From assembly GCF_019740335.1 (NCBI RefSeq), contig NZ_JAHXZS010000007.1, positions 1 to 64,000 on the forward strand: a DNA stretch of 64,000 bases, in the 5' to 3' direction. Each line of letters opens with the position of its first letter. Position 1 is the stretch's first letter. Under the pieces are notes generated by a model. The model saw only the letters and a program-made list of their open reading frames with translations. It had not been told where the DNA came from and ran no database searches. This DNA is from Alteraquisediminimonas sediminicola (GTDB lineage: Bacteria > Pseudomonadota > Alphaproteobacteria > Sphingomonadales > Sphingomonadaceae). Shown here piece by piece: positions 48,450-57,977 of the stretch. Position numbers and translations under genes: made by a program.

Positions 48450-50798
48450 ATGGCGCGCGACACGAAGACACAAACAGCGAAGCCGGATACGGCCGTCAAT
48501 GATGCCGATGGCTTCATCCTCCCTCTTGAGGCCCGCAACGGCCTCAAAATGGAGAATGAGAACCGGCTGCATCAGATCGAGGCGCTGACGCGGTTTATGC
48601 CGCTTTATGCCAGCACGTCGATTATCGGCGCGTTCATCATCAGCTGGTGCATCTATGCCGCGATGCCGCCCATCCTGCTGTTCGCATGGCTTGGCGTCTT
48701 GATCGCCGCCAATCTGCGTTCTTCGCGCTGGGTCAGCCAATTGGCCATTGGCCTCGATACGGATGTCGCGACCAAGGGTCTGGCGATCAAGCTGATCGCC
48801 GATAATATCGGTCGCGCCCTGTTGTGGATTTCCGCCCCCGCTTATACCATCGCCGCCCTGAACAACATCGACCAGATCACGTTGATGCTGGTGGGCGCGG
48901 TGATGATCTGCGCGGCACTGTCGCTCGCGGCCATGCCCATCATCGGCAATAGCTGGATCGTCATCATCACCCTTGGCCTGATCGGCGGCCTGTTGCGTGG
49001 GCCGATCGATCTGCCGACCACGATCCTGTGCCTGTTTGCATTGGTCCCCTGTTTTGCGAGTGCGGGCGTCGCCATCCTTGGTCAGGTCTTGCAATCCAAC
49101 GTCAACCAGCTTGCGATTGCGAGTGAAAAAGGGACGGCTGCCCATAATCTGTTGCGCGAATATGAAGAGCGCGGCGGCAGCTGGCTGTGGCAAACCAATG
49201 CCAATAATGAAATCACCTTCGCCTCGTCCCAGCTTGGGCAATTGCTGAATCGGTCGAGCAAATCACTGATTGGCCAGACCCTGCCGGGCGTATTCCGTGG
49301 CCATGCAACGCTCGCCGACAGGCTGGCTGCGCGCCGCGATTTTATGGGCGTGGAATTGCAGCTGCACACACAAAACGGCATCCGCTGGTTTGCCATGTCC
49401 GGTTCCGCCATCTGGGACAAAAGCCCAAGCTTCAAAGGTTTTCGCGGCGTTGGCGTCGATATTACCGATAGCAAGATCGCCCAGCACAAGCTCCAGCATC
49501 TCGCCAATCTCGACACATTGACCGCCCTGCCCAATCGCCAGCGCGTGCGTGAATTATTGGGTGAGGCGCTGCAACATTCGGCAGCGACATCGACGCCATG
49601 CGCGTTGGTGTTCCTCGACCTCGATGGCTTCAAGCCGGTTAACGACACCTATGGCCATGCGCGGGGCGATGTCGTGCTGCGGATTGTCGCCGAACGCCTG
49701 CGCGTACAGGCGGGCCAGCAAGGCACGGTCGGACGGATCGGCGGCGATGAATTCGCCATCGTCGTTCAGGATGCTCGCAGCCCCAAAAGCATTGAACAGC
49801 TCGCCGCACGGGTCATCGCCGCCATCAGCGAACCCTATGTGATTGACGACCTCAACATCCGCATCGGTATCAGCGCAGGCGCGGCTTATGGCCCGCTCGA
49901 TGCCGATAATGTCGATGAGTTGATCCGCAAGGCCGATTTTGCCCTCTACAGCGCCAAGGCGCAAGGCCGCGGCAATTATCGCGCATTCGAACCGAACATG
50001 CAGGTCGCAGCCGAAGACCGTATCTCGCTCGAAAACGAGATGCGCGCCGCCATTGGCACCAACCAATTCTATATCGCTTATCAACCACAGGTGAACAGCG
50101 AGACCCATGTCGTCACCGGTTTCGAGGCCTTGTTGCGCTGGCAGCATCCGACCCGCGGCTTCATTTCGCCAGTCACCTTCATCCCGATTGCGGAGGAAAG
50201 CGGGATGATCGTCCAATTGGGCGAATGGGTATTGAAGACGGCCTGTATCGACGCCGCGCAATGGCCGGGTCATATTACCGTTGCTGTCAATGTTTCGCCG
50301 GTCCAGTTGCTGCACCCCGGCCTGCCCAATGCCGTCGCCGAAGCCTTGCGCCGCTCCCGCCTGCCCGCCAATCGGCTGGAACTGGAAGTGACCGAATCGA
50401 TCTTCCTTGGCGATTCCGATTATTCGATCGGCGTGCTCAAGCGGTTGCGCGACATAGGGTTGAGCATCGCGCTCGATGACTTTGGCACTGGCTATTCGTC
50501 GCTTGGTTATCTCAACAAGGCGGTGTTCCACAAATTGAAGATCGACGGCAGCTTTGTCCGTGAATCCGCCACCAATGGGGAATCGACCGCGATCATCAAG
50601 GCGATGGTATCGCTGGCAGAGGCATTCCGGATGAGCGTCACCGCCGAATGCGTCGAGACCAAGGAAGATCTGTTGCGGATGAGGTCGCTTGGCTGTCACC
50701 AGATACAGGGCTTTTTGTTCGGGCGACCGATGACGCAGGACAAGGCGCTGGAGCTGCTCACCGGCGCACGCGGATCATTCAAGGATCGCGCGGCTTAA
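48450..50798 (+). CDS. membrane GGDEF-EAL protein with PAS domain
   Basis: 782 residues. About five membrane helices (residues 50-200) lead into a PAS-like domain (about 235-350, SWLWQTNANNEITFASSQLG), a GGDEF domain with intact RIGGDEFAIVV, and an EAL domain with FEALLRWQHP, LELEVTES, IALDDFGTGYSS, LKIDGSFVR and AECVETKED. All catalytic motifs for c-di-GMP phosphodiesterase are present. The usual RxxD inhibitory site before GGDEF is not seen. Both activities are possible, and PAS or the membrane part would set the balance. It ends three bases from the convergent histidine kinase gene. Confidence 0.93.
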   Translation: MARDTKTQTAKPDTAVNDADGFILPLEARNGLKMENENRLHQIEALTRFMPLYASTSIIGAFIISWCIYAAMPPILLFAWLGVLIAANLRSSRWVSQLAIGLDTDVATKGLAIKLIADNIGRALLWISAPAYTIAALNNIDQITLMLVGAVMICAALSLAAMPIIGNSWIVIITLGLIGGLLRGPIDLPTTILCLFALVPCFASAGVAILGQVLQSNVNQLAIASEKGTAAHNLLREYEERGGSWLWQTNANNEITFASSQLGQLLNRSSKSLIGQTLPGVFRGHATLADRLAARRDFMGVELQLHTQNGIRWFAMSGSAIWDKSPSFKGFRGVGVDITDSKIAQHKLQHLANLDTLTALPNRQRVRELLGEALQHSAATSTPCALVFLDLDGFKPVNDTYGHARGDVVLRIVAERLRVQAGQQGTVGRIGGDEFAIVVQDARSPKSIEQLAARVIAAISEPYVIDDLNIRIGISAGAAYGPLDADNVDELIRKADFALYSAKAQGRGNYRAFEPNMQVAAEDRISLENEMRAAIGTNQFYIAYQPQVNSETHVVTGFEALLRWQHPTRGFISPVTFIPIAEESGMIVQLGEWVLKTACIDAAQWPGHITVAVNVSPVQLLHPGLPNAVAEALRRSRLPANRLELEVTESIFLGDSDYSIGVLKRLRDIGLSIALDDFGTGYSSLGYLNKAVFHKLKIDGSFVRESATNGESTAIIKAMVSLAEAFRMSVTAECVETKEDLLRMRSLGCHQIQGFLFGRPMTQDKALELLTGARGSFKDRAA

Positions 50799-50801
50799 GG
50801 A

Positions 50802-52199
50802 TCAGACCGCTTTGGGCAGATGGAGACGGACCTGCAAGCCGCCAAGATCTTCGCTTTCTTCCAGCGCGATCGTCCCGCCGTAAATCTCAACCACATCGCG
50901 CACAATCGCGAGGCCGAGGCCCGTGCCGGGCTTGCTGGTATCCAGCCGCACCCCACGGGTGAACAACTGGCCGCGCTGCTTGGCGGGGATGCCCCGGCCA
51001 TCGTCCTCGATCAGGATTTCGACATTATCGCCGACCGGGCCAACCGTCACGAACACCCGGCTGCCGCCATATTTGGCCGCGTTTTCGATCAGATTGCCGA
51101 GAATTTCATCAAGGTCCTGCCGCTCAACCCGCACCGCGAGCGTTTTTTCGCCCGCCACATCGATGGTGACATGGCGATGCATCCGCGACACCGCGCGTTC
51201 GACCGCCTGCAATGACGGCCAGATTTCGGTGCGCGCCTGGCTGGTGCCGCGCCGCCCGATGGCGCGCGCGCGGGCGAGGTGGTGATCGACCTGTCGGCGC
51301 ATTGTCGTCGCCTCGCGAATGACTGTGGCGGCAAGATCCGGGCTTTGCGCCGTGGCCTCGTTCATGATGACGGTCAGCGGGGTCTTGAGCGCATGGGCAA
51401 GATTCCCGGCATGACGCCGCGCCTCTTCCGCCTGCCGTTCATTATGCGCGAGCAGTTCATTCAATTCCTGCACCATCGGCGCGATTTCGGTCGGCAAGAC
51501 CGCATTGACCCGCGCCGCGCTGCCATCGCGCACCTGTGCAATCGCGCGGCGCACCCGGCGCAGCGGCCATAGCCCGAAAAACGCCTGCATGGAGGACAAC
51601 AGGATCAGGCCAAGGCCCAGAATGGCAAAGGACTTGATCAGCGTCGAGCGCAGCATCCGGATCTGTTCATCCAGCCCCGCCCGGCTTTGCGCGACCTGAA
51701 AGCGCCAGGTGACATTCGACCCCGGCAACATCACATCACGTTCCATCACCCGCAATGAATCATCCGGAAATTCGCTGCTGTCATAGATGAACGGCGCGTT
51801 GGTATCGGCCTGTTCATTGCCCGGTTGCAACCCGCGATCCCATAAGGAGCGCGAACGAAACGGCTCATGACCCTTGCCCGCCACCTGCCAATAGAGGCCG
51901 GAATAGGGTTCGAGAAAACGCTGATCACCCAAGGGGCGATTGAAGCGCACCTCGGTATCGGGGCCGATTTCCGATGAGGCGATCATCGCGGTCAGCACAT
52001 ATTCAAGCTGGCCATCGAAATTGCGGGTGACCGCATCACTCAACACCCGGTCCAGCGCGACCCCGCCACCCAATAGCAGCAGCAATATCCAGACCGTCGC
52101 AATGCTCAGCATCCGCCGGGTCAATGACCCGGTGGTGCGCGCCTCAACGGTGTCCGGTTCAGGCGGTGGGTTGATCGACAAGGCTGTAGCCCAGCCCAC
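50802..52199 (-). CDS. sensor histidine kinase, PhoQ/EnvZ-like layout
   Basis: 465 residues. Two membrane helices (about 30-50 and 170-195) flank a periplasmic sensor of about 120 residues. A HAMP-like linker (LWPLRRVRRAIAQVRDGSAARV) follows, then the phosphorylated His in HALKTPLTVIMNEA and the ATPase motifs NLIENAAKYGG, DDGRGIP and GTGLGLAIVRDVV. It partners the response regulator directly upstream, whose stop it overlaps by 41 bases. The signal is unknown; the PepSY gene just upstream of the regulator may be part of the same unit. Confidence 0.92.
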   Translation of the reverse strand: MGWATALSINPPPEPDTVEARTTGSLTRRMLSIATVWILLLLLGGGVALDRVLSDAVTRNFDGQLEYVLTAMIASSEIGPDTEVRFNRPLGDQRFLEPYSGLYWQVAGKGHEPFRSRSLWDRGLQPGNEQADTNAPFIYDSSEFPDDSLRVMERDVMLPGSNVTWRFQVAQSRAGLDEQIRMLRSTLIKSFAILGLGLILLSSMQAFFGLWPLRRVRRAIAQVRDGSAARVNAVLPTEIAPMVQELNELLAHNERQAEEARRHAGNLAHALKTPLTVIMNEATAQSPDLAATVIREATTMRRQVDHHLARARAIGRRGTSQARTEIWPSLQAVERAVSRMHRHVTIDVAGEKTLAVRVERQDLDEILGNLIENAAKYGGSRVFVTVGPVGDNVEILIEDDGRGIPAKQRGQLFTRGVRLDTSKPGTGLGLAIVRDVVEIYGGTIALEESEDLGGLQVRLHLPKAV

Positions 52200-52827
52200 G
52201 AATGGTGGCGATCACATCCTGGCCCAATTTCTTGCGGATACGGGTGACGAACACTTCGATAGTGTTGCTGTCGCGGTCGAAATCCTGATCGTAAATATGT
52301 TCGATCAATTCGGTGCGCGATACCATCTTGCCCTTATGGTGCATCAAATAACTGAGCAATTTATATTCCTGCGCGGTCAGCTTGACCGGCTCGCCCTTTA
52401 ACGACACCCGCCCCGAACGCGTATCGAGCCGGACATCGCCCGCGATCAATTCGGAACTGGCATTGCCCGAGGCGCGACGGATCAGCGCGCGCAACCGGGC
52501 AATCAGCTCTTCCGTCTGGAATGGCTTGGCGAGATAATCATCGGCCCCGGCATCAAGCCCTGCGACCTTATCCGACCAGCTATCGCGCGCCGTCAGCACC
52601 AGCACCGGCGTCTGCCGGCCTTCCTTGCGCCAGCGATCCAGCACGGTCAGCCCATCCACCTCGGGCAGGCCGAGGTCGAGCACGACCGCATCGTAATTTT
52701 CGGTCGCGCCAAGGAAATGGCCGTCCTCGCCATCGGTGGCAAGGTCGATGGCATAGCCAGCGCCTTCCAGCGTGGACTTTAACTGGCGGCCCAGATTGGG
52801 TTCATCCTCGACGATCAGGACGCGCAT
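52159..52827 (-). CDS. OmpR/PhoB-family response regulator
   Basis: 222 residues. The receiver domain has LIVEDEPNLG, phosphorylation site AVVLDLGLPEVDG (Asp51) and the LAKPF lysine. The C-terminal winged helix has KLTAQEYKLLSYLMHHKGKMVSRTELIEHIYDQ and NTIEVFVTRIRKKLG. It should bind direct repeats at promoters once phosphorylated by the kinase encoded next. The closest groups by eye are PhoP/QseB-like. It lies 25 bases after the PepSY gene. Confidence 0.94.
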   Translation of the reverse strand: MRVLIVEDEPNLGRQLKSTLEGAGYAIDLATDGEDGHFLGATENYDAVVLDLGLPEVDGLTVLDRWRKEGRQTPVLVLTARDSWSDKVAGLDAGADDYLAKPFQTEELIARLRALIRRASGNASSELIAGDVRLDTRSGRVSLKGEPVKLTAQEYKLLSYLMHHKGKMVSRTELIEHIYDQDFDRDSNTIEVFVTRIRKKLGQDVIATIRGLGYSLVDQPTA

Positions 52828-52852
52828 AAATTTCCCTTATTTGCTGCCGACA

Positions 52853-53173
52853 TTATCTGCCGGACTTGCGAATGATGTTGCCGGAACGACCGTCGACATC
52901 CACCCAGATGACCGAGCCTTGCTGCATGAATTTAAGCCGATAATTACCGGAATCGCTATCGAATTCTGGACCAAGATAGGAGGCCCCGCCCATTTGCGGA
53001 CGGACACGGCGTTCAATGACAGGTAGCGGCAATGGCCCATGGCGATGCCCGGGTGCGAGCACATCAGGCTGATCCCCGCGCTGCCATGCATAGGCCGTTG
53101 CGGCGGGAACCCCCACTGCACAAGACACGGCCAGCGCCAGTCCCATCATGATTCGCTTGATCATTGCATTCAT
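52853..53173 (-). CDS. secreted PepSY-domain protein
   Basis: 106 residues from the ATG at 53173; ATGs at 53164 or further up are possible. A signal peptide (IKRIMMGLALAVSCAVGVPAATAYA) is followed by a Pro/Arg-rich spacer and a PepSY fold (SGNYRLKFMQQGSVIWVDVDGRSGNIIRK). PepSY proteins inhibit proteases or bind metal and often sit with two-component systems, as here, where a response regulator and kinase follow on the same strand. It may act in sensing. Confidence 0.78.
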   Translation of the reverse strand: MNAMIKRIMMGLALAVSCAVGVPAATAYAWQRGDQPDVLAPGHRHGPLPLPVIERRVRPQMGGASYLGPEFDSDSGNYRLKFMQQGSVIWVDVDGRSGNIIRKSGR

Positions 53174-53292
53174 CGTCATCATGGCTATTGGCATAGGGGT
53201 CGGGGTTTGAATAGGCCATGAATGGCTTAGGTTCACCTCAATAAAATCTATCCTCGTGGGAAAACCACGCCTCATCGGTTACGAAAGACTCC

Positions 53293-55083
53293 ATGGCTGC
53301 GCCCATTCTTGCATATGAAGACCTTGGCCTGATTCAGGGGTCGGGCTGGTTATTTCGCAACCTCGACATCTATGTCGGGGAACGCGACCGGCTGGCGCTG
53401 ATCGGCCGCAATGGCGCGGGCAAGACCACATTGTTGCGCCTTTTGGCCGGGCAGATCGATTGCGACGAGGGCAAGCGCATCATCGTGCCGGGCACAAGGG
53501 TCGTGCTGCTGGAACAGGAACCCTCGCTTGCCGGGTGCAAGACCTTGCGCGATTTCACCACCCAAGGCGATGATGCGCCGCCCGCGCATGAAGTGGCGGC
53601 GATTGCCGATCAGCTTGGCATCGACCTTGATCGCGATGCCACCACCGCATCGGGCGGCGAACGCCGCCGCGCCGCGCTGACCCGCGCATTGGCCCAGAAT
53701 CCCGATGTGCTGTTGCTGGACGAACCGACCAACCATCTCGACCTCGCGGCGATTGAATGGCTGGAGGCATGGCTGGGCCGGTACAAGGGCGCGTTCATCA
53801 CGATCAGTCATGACCGCACGTTCCTCACCCGATTGACCCGTCAGACCTTGTGGCTCGACCGCGGCAATGTGCGCCGCAACGAGATCGGGTTCGGCGGTTT
53901 CGATGCGTGGATGGAACAGGTCTATGCCGAAGAAACCCGCGCGATGGAAAAAATGGATGCCAAGCTGAAGCTTGAACTCCATTGGCTCGCGCGCGGCGTG
54001 ACGGCGCGGCGCAAGCGCAATCAGGGCCGTTTGGCCAAGCTCCATGACATGCGCGCCGCGCGCAAGGCGATGATCGGCGCGGCGGGCACAGCCAAGCTCG
54101 CGATTGCCACCGATGATGTGAAAACCAAATCGGTGATCACGGCGGAAAATGTCTGCAAATCCTATGGCGATCGCGTCATCATCAAGGATTTCTCCTTACG
54201 AATCCAGCGCGGCGACCGCATCGGCATCGTCGGATCGAATGGCGCGGGCAAAACCACCTTGCTGAAATTGCTCACCGGCGAAATTCCGCCCGATACGGGC
54301 CGTATTGCGTTGGCCAAGACGCTGGATGGTGTCATCATCGATCAGCAGCGCAAATTGCTCTCGCCCGAAAAGCGGGTGCGCGATGTGCTGTGCGATGGCG
54401 GCGACTGGATCGAAGTGCGCGGCGTCAAAAAGCATATTCAGGGCTATTTGAAGGAATTCCTGTTCGAACCCGGTCTGGCCGAGGCGCGGGTCGGCACCTT
54501 GTCTGGTGGCGAACGCTCGCGCCTATTGCTCGCCCGCGAATTTGCGCGCGCGTCCAATCTGCTGGTGCTGGACGAACCGACCAACGATCTTGATCTGGAA
54601 ACACTCGATCTGTTGCAGGAAGTGATCGCGGATTATGAAGGCACGGTCCTGATCGTCAGCCATGATCGCGACTTTCTCGACCGCACCGTCACGGTCACAC
54701 TCGGCCTTGATGGCAGCGGCAAGGTCGATGTCGTCGCGGGCGGCTATGCCGATTGGGAAGAAAAGCGCGACGAAATCCGCACGGCCAACAAGAAATCCGC
54801 GCCCAAGGCTGCCGACAAGCCCAACGCCCCGCCACCGCCGAAAGCGGCGAAGCTGAGCTATAAGGACCAGCGCGATCTCGATTTACTGCCCGGCCAGATC
54901 GAAGCGTTTGAAAAGGCCATCGCCCGTGATGAGGCGCTGCTGGCCGACCCCGATCTCTACACCCGCGACCCCAAAAAGTTCGATACGCTGATGAAGGCGA
55001 TCGACAAGGCCCGGGCAGACCGCGATGCGGCGGAAATGCGCTGGCTGGAACTCGCGGAAATGGCAGAGAATTTAGGGGCGTAA
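53293..55083 (+). CDS. uup: ABC-F family ATPase (Uup type)
   Basis: 596 residues with two nucleotide-binding domains and no membrane part. Walker A motifs are GRNGAGKTT and GSNGAGKTT; ABC signatures are ASGGERRRAA and LSGGERSRL; Walker B motifs are LLLDEPTNHLD and LVLDEPTNDLD. The linker between domains is rich in arginine and lysine (GVTARRKRNQGRLAKLHDMRAAR). The C terminus has the coiled coil typical of Uup (QRDLDLLPGQIEAFEKAIARDEALL). Such proteins act at the ribosome or on branched DNA. The gene stands alone with a terminator behind it. Confidence 0.9.
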   Translation: MAAPILAYEDLGLIQGSGWLFRNLDIYVGERDRLALIGRNGAGKTTLLRLLAGQIDCDEGKRIIVPGTRVVLLEQEPSLAGCKTLRDFTTQGDDAPPAHEVAAIADQLGIDLDRDATTASGGERRRAALTRALAQNPDVLLLDEPTNHLDLAAIEWLEAWLGRYKGAFITISHDRTFLTRLTRQTLWLDRGNVRRNEIGFGGFDAWMEQVYAEETRAMEKMDAKLKLELHWLARGVTARRKRNQGRLAKLHDMRAARKAMIGAAGTAKLAIATDDVKTKSVITAENVCKSYGDRVIIKDFSLRIQRGDRIGIVGSNGAGKTTLLKLLTGEIPPDTGRIALAKTLDGVIIDQQRKLLSPEKRVRDVLCDGGDWIEVRGVKKHIQGYLKEFLFEPGLAEARVGTLSGGERSRLLLAREFARASNLLVLDEPTNDLDLETLDLLQEVIADYEGTVLIVSHDRDFLDRTVTVTLGLDGSGKVDVVAGGYADWEEKRDEIRTANKKSAPKAADKPNAPPPPKAAKLSYKDQRDLDLLPGQIEAFEKAIARDEALLADPDLYTRDPKKFDTLMKAIDKARADRDAAEMRWLELAEMAENLGA

Positions 55084-55093
55084 AGCCAAAAAA

Positions 55094-55126
55094 GGCCGGA
55101 TGCGGCTTCCCCCATCCGGCCCTTAT
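55094..55126. terminator. terminator between uup and the EF-hand gene
   Basis: GGCCGGATG (55094-55102) pairs with CATCCGGCC (55113-55121), preceded by an A run and followed by CTTATT. It serves the plus-strand gene and possibly the convergent one. Confidence 0.75.
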
Positions 55127-55136
55127 TCAATGCGAC

Positions 55137-55820
55137 TTAATGGCCCTGATGCGCCGCAGGGGCTACATCCGCATCGCCCTTCATGGCGCGCATTTTGTCC
55201 CACATCGCGGCGCGGGCAGCCCGGCGTTCTTCCGGGCTGATCGTGCCGTCCTTATTGCTGTCGGCAGCATCGAACATCGCGAGCGGATGGGCCGAGGCCT
55301 CGTCAAAGCTGATCTTGCCGTCCTTGTTCGCATCCAGCTTTTCCAGCGACATCATGCCGCCCATTGGGCCATGACCGCCCATCTTGCCATCCATTTTATG
55401 TCCGTCGGATTTCATATCCATCGGCCCCTTGGGACCATCGCCATGTGCGCCCATCTGGCCCTTCATGCCCTGATGATGGGCATCAAATTCCGCGCGGGAG
55501 ATATTGCCGTCCTTATTCGTATCCAGCTCGGCAAAATGCGCGTCCATGCGCGCCTTATTCATCGCCTGATGCTCGGCCATCATATTGGCCTTGGCCGCGT
55601 CCAACTCCGATTGGACGAGAAAACCGTCCTTATTGCTATCGGCAGCAGTGAAATGGGATTTCAGCCGCAACAACAGATCCGCCCGCGTCGCCGGCCCCTT
55701 TGCGCCCATCATGTCCGCCATGCCCGGTCCGCCCATATGACCATCATGTCCGGCTTCTGCGGCCAACACAGGAATCGCCAAAAGCGCCGCAGCCGCCACG
55801 CCAATCATCAATTTCTTCAT
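55137..55820 (-). CDS. secreted EF-hand protein, His/Met rich
   Basis: 227 residues. A signal peptide (MIGVAAAALLAIPVLAAEA) is followed by four EF-hand loops: DSNKDGFLVQSE, DTNKDGNISRAE, DANKDGKISFDE and DSNKDGTISPEE. All have the acidic ligands at positions 1, 3, 5 and 12. Between the second and third loop lies a Gly/His/Met/Asp-rich stretch (about residues 115-160). It is expected to bind calcium in the periplasm, and the His/Met region could hold copper or other metals. Function otherwise unknown. Confidence 0.87.
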   Translation of the reverse strand: MKKLMIGVAAAALLAIPVLAAEAGHDGHMGGPGMADMMGAKGPATRADLLLRLKSHFTAADSNKDGFLVQSELDAAKANMMAEHQAMNKARMDAHFAELDTNKDGNISRAEFDAHHQGMKGQMGAHGDGPKGPMDMKSDGHKMDGKMGGHGPMGGMMSLEKLDANKDGKISFDEASAHPLAMFDAADSNKDGTISPEERRAARAAMWDKMRAMKGDADVAPAAHQGH

Positions 55821-55985
55821 CTTCGAATCTCCGCATGATCTGCTGAACCGATGGACGAATGCGACCGGCCACAGGAAGGTTGAACTTGCTCTTCGAACTT
55901 CAGATAGCCAAGCGATTCTGTATGGTGCTTGAATAACGCGGCAAAAATTGGCAATGCGCCCGCGTCATACAAGGGAGCAACCATC

Positions 55986-57203
55986 ATGTCGGATTCGATC
56001 AAGCGCGTCGTCCTCGCCTATTCGGGCGGACTGGACACCAGCGTCATCCTCAAATGGCTGCAAACCACCTATAATTGCGAGGTCGTGACCTTTACCGCCG
56101 ATCTCGGCCAGGGCGAGGAAATCGAACCCGCCCGCCAGAAGGCCCGTCAGTGCGGCGTCAAGGAAGAGCATATCTTCATCGAAGACGTGCGCGAAGAGTT
56201 CGTGAAAGACTATGTCTATCCGATGATGCGCGCCAATGCGTTGTATGAAGGGCTGTATCTGCTCGGCACCTCGATCGCGCGGCCATTGATTGCCAAGCGC
56301 CAGATCGAAATCGCCAAGCTCGTCGGCGCGGATGCCGTGTCCCATGGTGCGACCGGCAAGGGCAATGATCAGGTCCGCTTCGAAATCGGCTATTATGCGC
56401 TGAACCCGGAAATCAAGGTCATCGCGCCGTGGCGCGAATGGGATCTGACCAGCCGCACCTCGCTCATCAACTGGGCTGAACAGCACCAGATTCAGGTCCC
56501 GAAGGACAAGCGCGGCGAAAGCCCGTTTTCGACCGACGCGAATCTGCTGCACACCTCGTCCGAGGGCAAGGTGTTGGAAGACCCATGGGAAGAAGTGCCG
56601 GATTATGTCTATTCACGCACCAACAACCCGGAAGATGCACCGGACAAGCCCGAATATATCACGATTGATTTCGAACGCGGCGACGCGGTGGCAATCAATG
56701 GCGTCGGCATGTCACCTGCGACCTTGCTCGCCAAGCTCAATGATTATGGCCGGGTCCATGGCATTGGCCGTCTCGATCTGGTCGAAAACCGCTTCGTCGG
56801 GATGAAATCGCGCGGCATGTATGAAACGCCGGGCGGCACGATCCTGCATCTGGCGCATCGCGGCGTGGAACAGATCACGCTTGATCGCGGCGCGGCACAT
56901 CTGAAGGACGAACTCGCCCCGCGTTATGCCGAATTGCTGTACAATGGCTTCTGGTTCTCGCCGGAACGCGAAATGTTGCAGGCCGCCGTCGATTACAGCC
57001 AGCAAAAAGTGACCGGCACCGTGCGGATGAAGCTGTATAAGGGTTCGGCCAGCATTGTTGGCCGCAAGTCGCCTTACAGCCTCTATTCCGAAAAGGTCGT
57101 GACCTTTGAAGATGACGCGGGCGCCTATGACCAGCGCGATGCGGCGGGCTTCATCAAGTTGAACGCGCTCCGCCTGCGCCTGTTGGGCAAGCGCGACCGT
57201 TAA
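55986..57203 (+). CDS. argG: argininosuccinate synthase
   Basis: 405 residues. It joins citrulline and aspartate with ATP in arginine synthesis. The PP-loop [15 protein letters not shown] is at the N terminus, followed by [10 protein letters not shown] and [16 protein letters not shown]. The ATG at 55986 has AAGGGAG upstream; a longer frame from 55929 is not supported. The length is normal for the short bacterial form. argB of the same pathway lies at 60505, but the two are not in one operon. Confidence 0.97.
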   Translation: MSDSIKRVVLAYSGGLDTSVILKWLQTTYNCEVVTFTADLGQGEEIEPARQKARQCGVKEEHIFIEDVREEFVKDYVYPMMRANALYEGLYLLGTSIARPLIAKRQIEIAKLVGADAVSHGATGKGNDQVRFEIGYYALNPEIKVIAPWREWDLTSRTSLINWAEQHQIQVPKDKRGESPFSTDANLLHTSSEGKVLEDPWEEVPDYVYSRTNNPEDAPDKPEYITIDFERGDAVAINGVGMSPATLLAKLNDYGRVHGIGRLDLVENRFVGMKSRGMYETPGGTILHLAHRGVEQITLDRGAAHLKDELAPRYAELLYNGFWFSPEREMLQAAVDYSQQKVTGTVRMKLYKGSASIVGRKSPYSLYSEKVVTFEDDAGAYDQRDAAGFIKLNALRLRLLGKRDR

Positions 57204-57220
57204 TATCGCACAATAAGGCT

Positions 57221-57283
57221 GGTGGCGTGACCACCGCTCTTTTTTTCCGGCCCCTGATCGGGTAGATCAGGGGCCATATTTTT
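57221..57283 (+). terminator. double terminator after argG
   Basis: A small stem GGTGG/CCACC (57221-57235) is followed by GCTCTTTTTTT. Then GGCCCCTGATC (57249-57259) pairs perfectly with GATCAGGGGCC (57265-57275) and is followed by ATATTTTT. The second is a strong rho-independent terminator. Confidence 0.8.
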
Positions 57284-57323
57284 ACCCAGCCACCTATGGC
57301 CCCGCAGAATTGGACTGACCGAG

Positions 57324-57977
57324 ATGAAATTTTTCGCTGATACCGCCGATGTCAACGACATTGCCGAACTCGCTGCCACCGGCCTGCTGGATGGCGTGAC
57401 CACCAACCCGTCACTGATCCACAAATCGGGCCGCAAATTTCTTGAAGTCGTCAAGGAAATCTGCGGGCTGGTCGATGGTCCGGTGTCGGCGGAAGTCGTG
57501 GCACTCGATCACGCCACGATGATGAAGGAAGCCGCTGTACTGCGCGCCATCGCCGATAATATCGCGATCAAAGTGCCGCTGACGATTGATGGCTTGAAGA
57601 CCTGCAAGGCGCTGACCGATGATGGCGCGATGGTCAATGTGACTTTGTGCTTCTCGGCCAATCAGGCGCTGCTCGCCGCCAAGGCAGGCGCGACCTTCAT
57701 TTCGCCGTTCGTGGGCCGTCATGATGACAATGGCTTTGACGGGATGCAGCTCATCTCCGACATTCGCCTGATCTATGACAATTATGGTTTCGACACTGAA
57801 ATTCTCGTCGCCAGCGTTCGCCACCCGATCCATGTGTTGGAAGCCGCACGCATCGGCGCCGATGTGATGACCGCGCCGCCCGCCGTCATTCGCCAGCTCA
57901 GCAAGCATGTCCTGACCGACAAGGGCATCGAAGGCTTTTTGGCGGATTGGGCCAAGACGGGCCAGTCGATCCTGTAA
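57324..57977 (+). CDS. tal: transaldolase/fructose-6-phosphate aldolase-like protein
   Basis: 217 residues, the short single-domain transaldolase (TalC/Fsa) type. [35 protein letters not shown], the Schiff-base lysine in NIAIKVPLT, and the [25 protein letters not shown] region are all family hallmarks. It moves a dihydroxyacetone unit between sugar phosphates in the pentose phosphate pathway. The stop shares bases with the xerC start (TAATG), so the two are coupled. Confidence 0.92.
   Translation: MKFFADTADVNDIAELAATGLLDGVTTNPSLIHKSGRKFLEVVKEICGLVDGPVSAEVVALDHATMMKEAAVLRAIADNIAIKVPLTIDGLKTCKALTDDGAMVNVTLCFSANQALLAAKAGATFISPFVGRHDDNGFDGMQLISDIRLIYDNYGFDTEILVASVRHPIHVLEAARIGADVMTAPPAVIRQLSKHVLTDKGIEGFLADWAKTGQSIL

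Noticed and set aside
49554..50699. 381-residue minus-strand frame
   Set aside because: It is the antisense of the GGDEF-EAL gene.
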